Source of the DNA: an uncultured Caryophanales bacterium
GTDB taxonomy: Bacteria > Bacillota_I > Bacilli_A > RF39 > UBA660
Length of the DNA stretch: 5,932 nt
Direction: 5' to 3'
Assembly: GCA_946535455.1 (NCBI GenBank)
Contig: CAMNDO010000046.1
Coordinates: 1-5,932, forward strand
Made by a program: the position numbers and the translations under genes. Shown one piece after another: positions 1 through 5,932 of this stretch. Position 1 is the stretch's first letter; every line of letters starts with the position of its first letter. A model generated the notes under the pieces. It did no database searches, was not told the origin of the DNA, and was given only the letters and a program-made list of their open reading frames with translations.

Positions 1-1475
1 CACATGAGGCAAATTTAAACTATGAAAAAATTACAAAAGCTAGAATTCGTGAAGTCATTGATTCTATGTTTTATGAAAATGCTTACAACGAAGAAAAATT
101 TAAAGAGAATTTACAGAATAAAATTATTCCAAAATACGTGAAAAAAACGACAAAAAAAACAAGAGAAGATATCACAAATGAAATTTTTGAATATATCGAT
201 ACCTATTATGAAATTATTGGAAAAGAGCCAGACTATGCTTGTTCAGAGAGTACAACATGTTCTTATAATCTAAAAGGATTCTATATCAAAGGAAAAGGAA
301 ATGTTTCTCAAAAAGTACAAACGAATCAATTATCGGTTCGTTTGATGCAGTGTGGTAGGGCAAGTAATCATAATTATGGAGGAACTTTTGGAAAACCTCT
401 TGGAGGAGAATCGTTAGTTCCTTTTGAAAAATATATTTTAGGAGTTGCGTATTACGCAATGGGAGAAGATGCTCCAGAAGAAGCTGTGAAGGCCTTTATG
501 GTAGTAGCAAGAAGCTATGCTTTAGCCAAACAAGCTGATTTAAGAAGCTGGAGAAGTTTAAGAGAAGAAAATGATGAACTCATTTTACCAGTTGCGAGTT
601 GTAATGTAGATCAAGTATACTGTGATCCTGATCGTGGATGTTCTTCGAATGACAGTAAATATGGGCAAGTTCATAGTGGATTAGATTATGTAGCAGGATT
701 TCAAAAGAAACCACTTTCTAGTTCTTCCCCTCTAAGAACATATGCGAAAGAAGTGATGGGACAAGTTCTTGCGAATGATCAAAACTATGTTATTTATACA
801 AAGTATAATGAAGAAGATAAAGCCAAGATGATTTCCTTGGCACAATCTGGATTAAGTTATAAACAAATTTTAGTACAAGTTTATAATCAAGGAGATAGAG
901 ACTATAAAGCAACCAATTTAATTAAGTCTTCTTGTAATGCAACGACTACTTCTTGTGGGGCTTCCTCAGGAGAATTTACCAATTGGAAACAATATGTTGG
1001 ACCATGGGTTAATGTACAAATGGGAAATAGCGGAAGAACGATTGGTCAAATTGGGTGTTTGGTTACTTCGGTTTCAATGTTAATTGCGAAAAGCGGAGTT
1101 TCTACCAATATTCAAAATTTCAATCCAGGAACATTTGTTACGCATTTAAATTCTCATGGAGGATTTATTTCAGGAGGAAACTTTGTTTGGGCAGCTGCTG
1201 CTTCTGCAGCACCAAGTTTCCGATATCAAGGAAAAATCTATTTGACAGGAATGTCTAGAGATCAGAAATTACAAACCATACGAAATTTAGTGAATCAAAA
1301 AGGGGTATATGCCGTGGTGGAAGTAAAAGGAAATACGGGTCAACACTGGGTAGCTGTGAATACGGTTCAGGGAGATCGTATTTTGATGATGGATCCTGGT
1401 AGTACTGCAGTTGATATGTGGGCACAGTATTATTGGGGAAATACTTCTCAAGTGGCATATTATCGAGTAGGATAG
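1..1475 (+). CDS. SpoIID-like / C39-like two-domain cell-wall protein (5' partial)
   Basis: The reading frame is open to the left edge (first complete codon at base 3). The Met at 66 is therefore internal, and 490 C-terminal residues are visible. Numbering from that Met, residues about 118-155 match the SpoIID/LytB core (VPFEKYILGV, then PEEAVKAFMVVARSYAL). The frame continues through AKEVMGQVL (about 227-235) to SGLSYKQILVQVYN (261-274), typical of the end of that domain. Residues about 303-469 resemble a C39-like peptidase (Peptidase_C39_2 type): TIGQIGCLVTS carries the likely catalytic Cys331, GQHWVAV the His427, and MMDPGS the Asp443. The protein is probably exported and anchored, but any signal or membrane segment lies upstream of the window. 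The likely role is peptidoglycan cleavage or binding for the secretion apparatus, like VirB1/CwlT proteins; this is inferred from domains and the virD4 neighbourhood. The SpoIID part seems to lack its catalytic Glu (Ala131 in its place). C59/C65 and C290/C297 flank that domain. Confidence 0.85.
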   Translation, partial: HEANLNYEKITKARIREVIDSMFYENAYNEEKFKENLQNKIIPKYVKKTTKKTREDITNEIFEYIDTYYEIIGKEPDYACSESTTCSYNLKGFYIKGKGNVSQKVQTNQLSVRLMQCGRASNHNYGGTFGKPLGGESLVPFEKYILGVAYYAMGEDAPEEAVKAFMVVARSYALAKQADLRSWRSLREENDELILPVASCNVDQVYCDPDRGCSSNDSKYGQVHSGLDYVAGFQKKPLSSSSPLRTYAKEVMGQVLANDQNYVIYTKYNEEDKAKMISLAQSGLSYKQILVQVYNQGDRDYKATNLIKSSCNATTTSCGASSGEFTNWKQYVGPWVNVQMGNSGRTIGQIGCLVTSVSMLIAKSGVSTNIQNFNPGTFVTHLNSHGGFISGGNFVWAAAASAAPSFRYQGKIYLTGMSRDQKLQTIRNLVNQKGVYAVVEVKGNTGQHWVAVNTVQGDRILMMDPGSTAVDMWAQYYWGNTSQVAYYRVG

Positions 1476-1479
1476 GTGA
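1474..1479 (+). promoter_or_regulatory. Ribosome binding site of the membrane-anchored protein gene
   Basis: AGGTGA overlaps the TAG stop of the upstream gene and lies 4 bases before ATG 1484. It supports 1484 over the in-frame upstream ATG at 1418, which lies inside the preceding gene without a good site. The arrangement suggests translational coupling with the upstream gene. Confidence 0.7.
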
Positions 1480-1483
1480 TGTT

Positions 1484-2260
1484 ATGACAGATAAAAAAGT
1501 TTATATGACATTGTTTATTATTTTAATAGTATTCTTTTTGGTGATGTTTTTTGCTCTTGGGATTCCTAATATTTTACAGGAAGCAAAAGAAACGACTTTA
1601 TTAGTAGGAGACAATACTATTTTTACGTATCAAAAGAAGAAATGGAGATTGATGACAGACATTTCCGCAAAACAAGAATTAGATTGGAAAAAGTATCACG
1701 TATTTTTAGAAGGGGAATATAAAGGAGAGTTTTCTTTATGGAATGAGGGAAAATGGTATGCCTTTGATGAAGAAAAAAATGGAATCCCATTAGAAGGAAC
1801 TTTTTTAGCATATACCTCCAATCGTTCCATTTCTGTTTTTCCATTTACACTAGAAGAAATTGAAAATAAAGATGTTGTTTCTTCCTTTTTACAAGAAAAA
1901 GGATTGGACCCAAGTAGTGAATTTACAGCGTCTTATCAAACTTCTTTTGATTTTGATGGAGATGGAAGTAATGAAACCTTTTATTTAGTGAGTAATGTAT
2001 TTCCTGATTTTGAAGTGAGTCAAATATTTTCTTTTGTTTTTATGATGAAAGAGAATCAAATTTATCCCATTTATGAAGAAGTTTTAGAAAATCGTTCTTT
2101 TAATGGGTGTAAACCATATTTTCATACCTTTTTAGATTTGGATGAAGATAATAATTATGAAATGATTTTAAGTTGTGGAAGATATAGTGTAGATGAACCA
2201 TTAAACATGTTATTTCAATTTAGAAACGGAGAATTTAAAAATATAGTTTCTAGCGAATAA
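1484..2260 (+). CDS. Membrane-anchored extracytoplasmic protein with two Asp-rich (FG-GAP/EF-hand-like) loops
   Basis: This 258-residue protein has a five-residue polar N-terminus, one hydrophobic segment at about residues 6-27, and then an extracytoplasmic part. I do not recognise a named family. Two acidic loops stand out: FDFDGDGSNET (155-165) and FLDLDEDNNYEM (216-227). Each has the D-x-D-x-D/N spacing followed by an acidic residue seen in calcium-binding EF-hand-like loops and FG-GAP/VCBS repeats. Cys209 and Cys231, the only cysteines, flank the second loop and could form a disulfide. Start 1484 is chosen for its Shine-Dalgarno site; the frame extends further upstream only by overlapping the previous gene. 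The gene follows the wall-protein gene after 8 bases and is surely cotranscribed with it. A structural role outside the membrane in the secretion apparatus is inferred from position only. Calcium binding is a motif-based guess. Confidence 0.8.
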   Translation: MTDKKVYMTLFIILIVFFLVMFFALGIPNILQEAKETTLLVGDNTIFTYQKKKWRLMTDISAKQELDWKKYHVFLEGEYKGEFSLWNEGKWYAFDEEKNGIPLEGTFLAYTSNRSISVFPFTLEEIENKDVVSSFLQEKGLDPSSEFTASYQTSFDFDGDGSNETFYLVSNVFPDFEVSQIFSFVFMMKENQIYPIYEEVLENRSFNGCKPYFHTFLDLDEDNNYEMILSCGRYSVDEPLNMLFQFRNGEFKNIVSSE

Positions 2261-2263
2261 TTA

Positions 2264-2292
2264 ATGACAGTTTGGAAAAGTTAGGGTATAAT
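2264..2292 (+). promoter_or_regulatory. Sigma-A type promoter for virD4
   Basis: ATGACA (2264-2269, five of six matches to TTGACA) is followed after exactly 17 bases by a perfect TATAAT (2287-2292). It sits entirely in the 53-base gap between two genes. Transcription would begin near 2299, leaving a leader of only about 15 bases that carries the ribosome binding site. No extended -10 TG is present. It implies that virD4 and the following gene can be expressed separately from the two upstream genes. Confidence 0.75.
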
Positions 2293-2300
2293 ATAGTGTG

Positions 2301-2306
2301 AAGGAG
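2301..2306 (+). promoter_or_regulatory. Ribosome binding site deciding the virD4 start
   Basis: AAGGAG ends one base before ATG 2308 but seven bases before the in-frame ATG 2314. Normal spacing therefore favours 2314. Confidence 0.8.
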
Positions 2307-2313
2307 AATGCGC

Positions 2314-4530
2314 ATGAAATTTAAGTTAAGGATGGATCCAGAAGATTTATTAATTTTTGCTTTATTTGCGGGATTTTTATTATATGTCGTTGCTATTTGT
2401 GTGTCTAACGTAGCAACTTTTGCTAGTGAAGGTCATTTATCTGGAATTAATCCATTTCCTGCATTTGCTCCAAAATACTTTTTATCTACTATATTACTGT
2501 ATTTATTAGCATTACTAGGATTATTCGCTTCCGTTAGTTCCTTATTCTTTGAAAGAGAAAAAGGATTTGGAGTGACCACTGATAAAAAAGATAAAGGATA
2601 TTCTAGATGGGCAAAAGATAAAGAAATACAAGAAGAGTTAGAATGTGTTCCGATTCAAGCAAAAAACTCTAAAAAAGCAGGAATTCCTTTAATTATTAAT
2701 GAAAAAGAAATGTGGGTTGATAATGGAGAGTATCACTCTTTGGTTATCGGAGCTACTGGTTCTGGTAAAACACAAGGTGTCATTCATCCAATGGTACATA
2801 GTTTAGCCAAAGCAAGAGAATCTATGATTATTACCGATCCAAAAGGGGAAATTTATGAAGCAAATTCAGAAATGCTTCGTAAAAGGGGATATCAAATTTT
2901 AATTTTAAACTTCCGTGATCCACAAAATGGAAATGCATGGAATCCAATGGCTATGCCTTATAAATTATATAAAAATGGAAATCATGATAAAGCCATTGAG
3001 TTATTAGATGACTTAGCTTTAAATATTTTATATGATGATTCTAATAAAAATGCTGATCCATTCTGGGAAAAAACATCCGCAGATTATTTCTCAGGAGTGG
3101 CATTAGGATTATTCGAAGATGCAAAAGAAAATGAAATCAATATTAATAGTATTTCTTTGGCTACTACCGTCGGAGAAGAAAAGTTTGGCGGAACAACCTA
3201 TATTAAAGAATATTTCTCTATGAAGGATCCTGGTAGTGCTGCAGCAATTAATGCTTCTAGTACCATTATGGCTCCAAATGAGACCAAGGGAAGTATTTTA
3301 TCGGTATTTAAACAAAAAGTAAAATTATTTGCTTCTCGTGATAATTTATCAGAGATGTTATCTTATAGTGATATTGATTTAGAAAGTATTGGAGAAAGAC
3401 CAACTGCTGTATTTATTGTTATTCAAGATGAAAAGAAAACCTATCACTCATTAGTAACGATTCTTTTAAAACAAATTTATGAAACATTAATCTCCACTGC
3501 GCAAAAGCATGGAGGAAGACTTCCTATTCGTACAAACTTCTTACTAGATGAGTTTGCGAATATGCCTCCATTAAAAGATGTAACGACTATGATTACCGCA
3601 GCTCGTTCTCGTAGAATTCGTTTTACGATGATTATTCAAAACTTTGCACAGTTAGATTCTGTTTATGGAAAAGAAGATGCAGAAACCATTCGTGGTAACT
3701 GTGGAAATATTGTTTACTTAATCACAACAGAATTAAAAGCCTTAGAAGAAATTTCTAAAATGTGTGGAGAAGTGAAATCGAAAAAAGATGATAAAACCGC
3801 TTCTACACCACTAGTAACTGTTTCTGATTTACAAAGAATGAAACAATATGAAGTGATTATTCTTCGTATGAGAAAACAACCATTTAAAACAAAAATGGTT
3901 CCTAATTTTAAACTAAATTGGGGAGAAAAATATCCAAAAGCAAAGTATCCTGATCGAAAGAAACGAGAAGTACATACATTTGATATCAAAGAATTTGTAA
4001 AATCTGAAAAGAAGAAGAAATTATTGGAAATGATGAAGGCAGCAGATGAAGCAGATATGGAAGAAGTTCGTAATCCATTCGCTACGATGCAAAGAGATCC
4101 TTATGCAGAACAATTACCTCCAATGTTAGAAGCTGCAAGAAAAAGAGGAGGAAGCGTACCTCCACCAAACATTCCAGAGTTTTTAACAAGACAAAGAGAG
4201 AAAGAAGAAGACCTACAACCATTTACCAAAGAACCTACCCCTAAAGTTTCTATGGAAACAGAGGATGATTTAGGTTTTGATGTCGATGAATTGGTTCGTA
4301 AGATTGATGCTAAAATCGCAGCGTTAGAAGAAGAAGAAAGAAGAAACGAAGAAGAAGCCAAGAAAAAAGCAGAAATCAAGACGGAAGAATCCATCCCAGA
4401 AGAAAAGAAAGAAGAAAAACAAGAATTAGAACATTTAGATGTCAAAGAGGAATCTGTTCCTACTCCTCCAAATTTAGATTTAGAGGATGACTTAGATGAT
4501 GATTTCTTTGATGATTTCTTTGATAGCTAG
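2314..4530 (+). CDS. virD4: VirD4/TraG-family type IV secretion coupling ATPase
   Basis: This 738-residue protein (from ATG 2314) is the inner-membrane ATPase that recruits substrates to a type IV secretion channel. Two hydrophobic segments near residues 11-31 and 56-78 form the N-terminal anchor, with a short loop between them. Walker A is GATGSGKT (146-153). The family's ITDPKGEIY motif follows at about 173-181, and the Walker B region FLLDEFANMP lies at about 409-418 with Asp412 and Glu413. Next comes MIITAARSRR-like sequence and the MIIQNFAQL motif (about 439-447). The segment between Walker A and B, including DPFWEKTSADYF, resembles the all-alpha domain of Gram-positive VirD4 proteins. 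After about residue 560 the chain becomes a Lys/Glu-rich, partly coiled-coil tail with proline stretches, ending in acidic DFFD repeats; such tails often bind substrates or partners. It is transcribed from its own promoter, and the next gene begins 14 bases after its stop. Whether the cargo is DNA or protein is not shown here. Confidence 0.95.
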   Translation: MKFKLRMDPEDLLIFALFAGFLLYVVAICVSNVATFASEGHLSGINPFPAFAPKYFLSTILLYLLALLGLFASVSSLFFEREKGFGVTTDKKDKGYSRWAKDKEIQEELECVPIQAKNSKKAGIPLIINEKEMWVDNGEYHSLVIGATGSGKTQGVIHPMVHSLAKARESMIITDPKGEIYEANSEMLRKRGYQILILNFRDPQNGNAWNPMAMPYKLYKNGNHDKAIELLDDLALNILYDDSNKNADPFWEKTSADYFSGVALGLFEDAKENEININSISLATTVGEEKFGGTTYIKEYFSMKDPGSAAAINASSTIMAPNETKGSILSVFKQKVKLFASRDNLSEMLSYSDIDLESIGERPTAVFIVIQDEKKTYHSLVTILLKQIYETLISTAQKHGGRLPIRTNFLLDEFANMPPLKDVTTMITAARSRRIRFTMIIQNFAQLDSVYGKEDAETIRGNCGNIVYLITTELKALEEISKMCGEVKSKKDDKTASTPLVTVSDLQRMKQYEVIILRMRKQPFKTKMVPNFKLNWGEKYPKAKYPDRKKREVHTFDIKEFVKSEKKKKLLEMMKAADEADMEEVRNPFATMQRDPYAEQLPPMLEAARKRGGSVPPPNIPEFLTRQREKEEDLQPFTKEPTPKVSMETEDDLGFDVDELVRKIDAKIAALEEEERRNEEEAKKKAEIKTEESIPEEKKEEKQELEHLDVKEESVPTPPNLDLEDDLDDDFFDDFFDS
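4501..4524 (+). repeat. Perfect 12-base tandem duplication at the end of virD4
   Basis: GATTTCTTTGAT occurs twice head to tail (4501-4512 and 4513-4524), encoding DFFD-DFFD just before the terminal Ser. The identical codons suggest a recent duplication or slippage in frame. Confidence 0.9.
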
Positions 4531-4536
4531 AAAGGA
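4531..4536 (+). promoter_or_regulatory. Ribosome binding site deciding the start of the DUF6273-like gene
   Basis: AAAGGA runs directly into ATG 4536, leaving no spacer for that codon, but lies 8 bases before the in-frame ATG 4545. The second Met is the likelier start. Confidence 0.7.
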
Positions 4537-4544
4537 TGAAAAAT

Positions 4545-5759
4545 ATGAATGAAGAATTAGAAGAAGTAAAAGAAGAACAAAAAGAAGAAGAAAAAGAGGA
4601 AGATTTTATCATTGAAGAAGATGATGATAATGACGAGATTCTTTTAGAAAGAGTTCGTGCAAAGAAAAGAATGTTCCGTTTTATGGGAATTATAGTAGTG
4701 ATCTTTTTAATATTGGTCTTATTACTATCTTTACTATCTTTAGGAAATAATGATTATGATGTCATAACGTTGGAGAATATGTTAAAAGAAGCAGCGGAAA
4801 AGTATTTTGAAGAGAATCCTTCTAGTTTACCTGGAATAGATGGAGATATTGTAGAAATTGATTCTAGTAACTTAGTGGCTGCAGGATATATGAAAGATTT
4901 ATCAGAATATCCGATCAATGAAACCATTTGTTCTGGAAAAGTTCAAGTACAAAAAACAAGTGATGATTATTATTACATTCCATATTTAAATTGTGGTGAA
5001 GAATATACGACAGTAGAGTTATATCAAAAAATATTAAGTGATCAAACTTTGGTATCTACAGGATATGGATTATATGCACACAATGGAACTTATACTTACC
5101 GTGGAGAAAACATTAACAATTACGTTCAATTAGATAAATCTCTATGGAGAATTGTGCGTATTACAGCAAATAATAATCTTGTACTAGTTTCTGAAAAAGG
5201 AATTTCTTATACACAACCATGGGATGATCGTTATAATGAAAATCGTTCTTATGATTCTGGAATGAATCAGTATAGTGCAAGTCGTGTTCGTGATTATTTA
5301 GATCAAGTATATAAAAATCCAGTAGAAGAAGACGGAGAAGATATTTTATCTGATCATGATAAAGCAAAAATGGTTTCCTTTAATGTTTGTACAGGAAAAA
5401 GAACCGTAAGAAGTGAAGTCAAGAATAATACAGAAGAGTGTTCTGAAGTAGTTCAAAATCAAAGATTCGGATTACTTACTGTATCTGATTTCCTTTATGC
5501 TAGTTTAGATCCAAATTGTAAATCAGCAGAATCTAAAACTTGTCAAAACTATAATTATTTAGTAGCTGATTTTAATTGGTGGTTAGTAACAGCTAATAAA
5601 GAAGATGATTCTACTGTTTTCCAAGCTACTCGATATGGGGCATTAGAACTTACGAACGCTAGTAGTTATGCTATTGTTCGACCTGTTATTTACTTAAATG
5701 ATAAGGTGTTCTACAAAGCTGGAAATGGTAGTAAAGAAAAACCATATGAAGTAAAATAA
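4545..5759 (+). CDS. Single-pass membrane protein with pilin-like stalk and DUF6273-like outer domain
   Basis: This 404-residue protein (from ATG 4545) begins with about 35 mostly acidic cytoplasmic residues, then a basic patch (RVRAKKR). A strong membrane segment follows at about 44-67. Outside comes a helical stretch (LENMLKEAAEKYFEENP) and a region with GYMKDL, a Cys129-Ser-Gly-Lys turn and a YYYIPYLNCG strand, resembling the C-terminal parts of pseudopilin-like proteins of gut Bacilli. No prepilin peptidase site is present. Residues about 190-404 look like a DUF6273-type domain: SLWRIVRI, SASRVRDYLDQVY, a NWWLV core, IVRPVIYLN and a closing GNGSKEKPYEV. All six cysteines (129, 150, 282, 299, 325, 333) are outside the membrane. 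The domain assignment is by eye; the function of such domains is not known to me. The gene lies 14 bases after virD4 and ends at a terminator, so it is the last gene of the unit. A surface or channel-linked part of the secretion machine is inferred. Confidence 0.85.
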   Translation: MNEELEEVKEEQKEEEKEEDFIIEEDDDNDEILLERVRAKKRMFRFMGIIVVIFLILVLLLSLLSLGNNDYDVITLENMLKEAAEKYFEENPSSLPGIDGDIVEIDSSNLVAAGYMKDLSEYPINETICSGKVQVQKTSDDYYYIPYLNCGEEYTTVELYQKILSDQTLVSTGYGLYAHNGTYTYRGENINNYVQLDKSLWRIVRITANNNLVLVSEKGISYTQPWDDRYNENRSYDSGMNQYSASRVRDYLDQVYKNPVEEDGEDILSDHDKAKMVSFNVCTGKRTVRSEVKNNTEECSEVVQNQRFGLLTVSDFLYASLDPNCKSAESKTCQNYNYLVADFNWWLVTANKEDDSTVFQATRYGALELTNASSYAIVRPVIYLNDKVFYKAGNGSKEKPYEVK

Positions 5760-5782
5760 TGGATAATATCCATTATTTTTTT
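5755..5782 (+). terminator. Rho-independent terminator closing the secretion cluster
   Basis: The 10-base arm AATAATGGAT (5755-5764) pairs perfectly with ATCCATTATT (5768-5777) across a three-base loop. It is followed by a run of T to 5782. The stem is AT-rich, but the uninterrupted pairing and the seven-T run (5776-5782) are typical. The TAA stop of the upstream gene (5757-5759) lies inside the left arm. It ends the virD4 transcript and separates it from the rhodanese gene. Confidence 0.88.
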
Positions 5783-5829
5783 GGGAATCTATTATGATTT
5801 CTTTTTTCTTATTCTCATTCTCTATAGTA

Positions 5830-5836
5830 GAGGTGA
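5830..5836 (+). promoter_or_regulatory. Ribosome binding site of the rhodanese-like gene
   Basis: GAGGTGA is a seven-base match to the anti-Shine-Dalgarno complement, three bases before ATG 5840. It supports that start. I see no convincing promoter between the terminator and this site. Confidence 0.65.
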
Positions 5837-5839
5837 AGT

Positions 5840-5932
5840 ATGAAAAATATAATCGATATTCGAAGTCCTTTTGAATATCAAAAAGAACATGTGAATGGAG
5901 CGATATCTCTTTCTTATGATAATTTGTTGTTT
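5840..5932 (+). CDS. Rhodanese-like domain protein (3' partial)
   Basis: Only the first 31 codons are in the window. The sequence begins MKNIIDIRSPFEYQKEHVNG and continues with AISLSYDNLLF. It matches the start of a rhodanese domain: the beta-strand ending in D-x-R, then the S-P-x-E-Y helix, then H-V-x-G-A-I. Rhodanese domains carry sulfur on an active-site Cys, which would lie beyond the right edge, so activity cannot be judged. The Met start follows a good Shine-Dalgarno site and begins directly with the domain, with no signal peptide, so the protein is probably cytoplasmic. It comes after a terminator and is likely an unrelated neighbour marking the edge of the secretion locus. It could be a stand-alone single-domain rhodanese or the N-terminus of something larger. 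Confidence 0.75.
   Translation, partial: MKNIIDIRSPFEYQKEHVNGAISLSYDNLLF

Noticed and set aside
22..166. ATG at 22 opening a short frame that begins MKKLQKLEF.
   Set aside because: It has no good ribosome site, stops after about 48 codons, and overlaps the open frame of the wall protein, whose codon pattern continues to the window edge.
1391..1410. A 20-base stretch in the wall-protein gene matching 19 of 20 bases in virD4 (3225-3244), with BamHI- and PstI-like sites.
   Set aside because: Both encode a D-P-G-S-(T/A)-A peptide in frame within conserved domains. The likeness ends at once on both sides, so coincidence under the same codon bias is more likely than a repeat.
4101..4445. 114-codon open frame on the minus strand, Ser-rich.
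   Set aside because: It is the antisense shadow of the Glu/Lys-rich virD4 tail (GAA and GAG read as TTC and CTC), with no ribosome site.
5823..5828. TATAGT resembling a -10 box before the rhodanese gene.
   Set aside because: No -35 box at a suitable distance was found, and a start from it would fall inside the ribosome binding site.
1..5932. Possible use of the Mycoplasma code (TGA as Trp) because of AT-richness and Mollicutes-like gene content.
   Set aside because: Every Trp in the genes is TGG and no in-frame TGA occurs. The wall-hydrolase domains also argue for a walled organism.

Overview
This is an AT-rich window (roughly one third G+C by eye). It reads cleanly in the standard bacterial code: tryptophan is TGG throughout, no gene contains an in-frame TGA, and the stops are TAG, TAA, TAG and TAA. 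Good Shine-Dalgarno sites, an intrinsic terminator, cell-wall-hydrolase domains and a VirD4-type ATPase of Gram-positive style point to a Firmicutes/Bacilli organism with a peptidoglycan wall. An uncultured gut Bacilli lineage would fit, but that assignment is inference.

Layout, all on the + strand. (1) Positions 1-1475: the C-terminal 490 residues of a large exported protein with a SpoIID/LytB-like domain followed by a C39-like cysteine peptidase domain; its start lies upstream of the window. (2) 1484-2260: a small membrane-anchored protein with two Asp-rich, calcium-loop-like motifs, 8 bases downstream. (3) A near-consensus sigma-A type promoter at 2264-2292. (4) 2314-4530: a VirD4/TraG-type coupling ATPase with a long charged C-terminal tail. 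(5) 4545-5759: a single-pass membrane protein with an acidic cytoplasmic N-terminus, a pilin-like stalk region and a DUF6273-like outer domain. (6) A rho-independent terminator at 5755-5782 that overlaps the preceding stop codon. (7) From 5840 to the window edge: the first 31 codons of a rhodanese-like protein, apparently a separate transcription unit.

Genes 1 to 4 look like the downstream end of a type IV secretion (conjugation-like) locus. The coupling ATPase would sit at the inner face of the membrane. The two-domain wall protein would open or bind peptidoglycan, as VirB1/CwlT-type enzymes do in other Gram-positive systems. The two anchored proteins would form extracytoplasmic parts. No relaxase, VirB4, VirB6 or VirB8 is visible, so the window cannot show whether the machine moves DNA or protein. 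Its most unusual features are the SpoIID-C39 pairing with an apparently lost catalytic Glu, the even cysteine content of all three exported proteins, and the DUF6273-like protein in the same unit as virD4.
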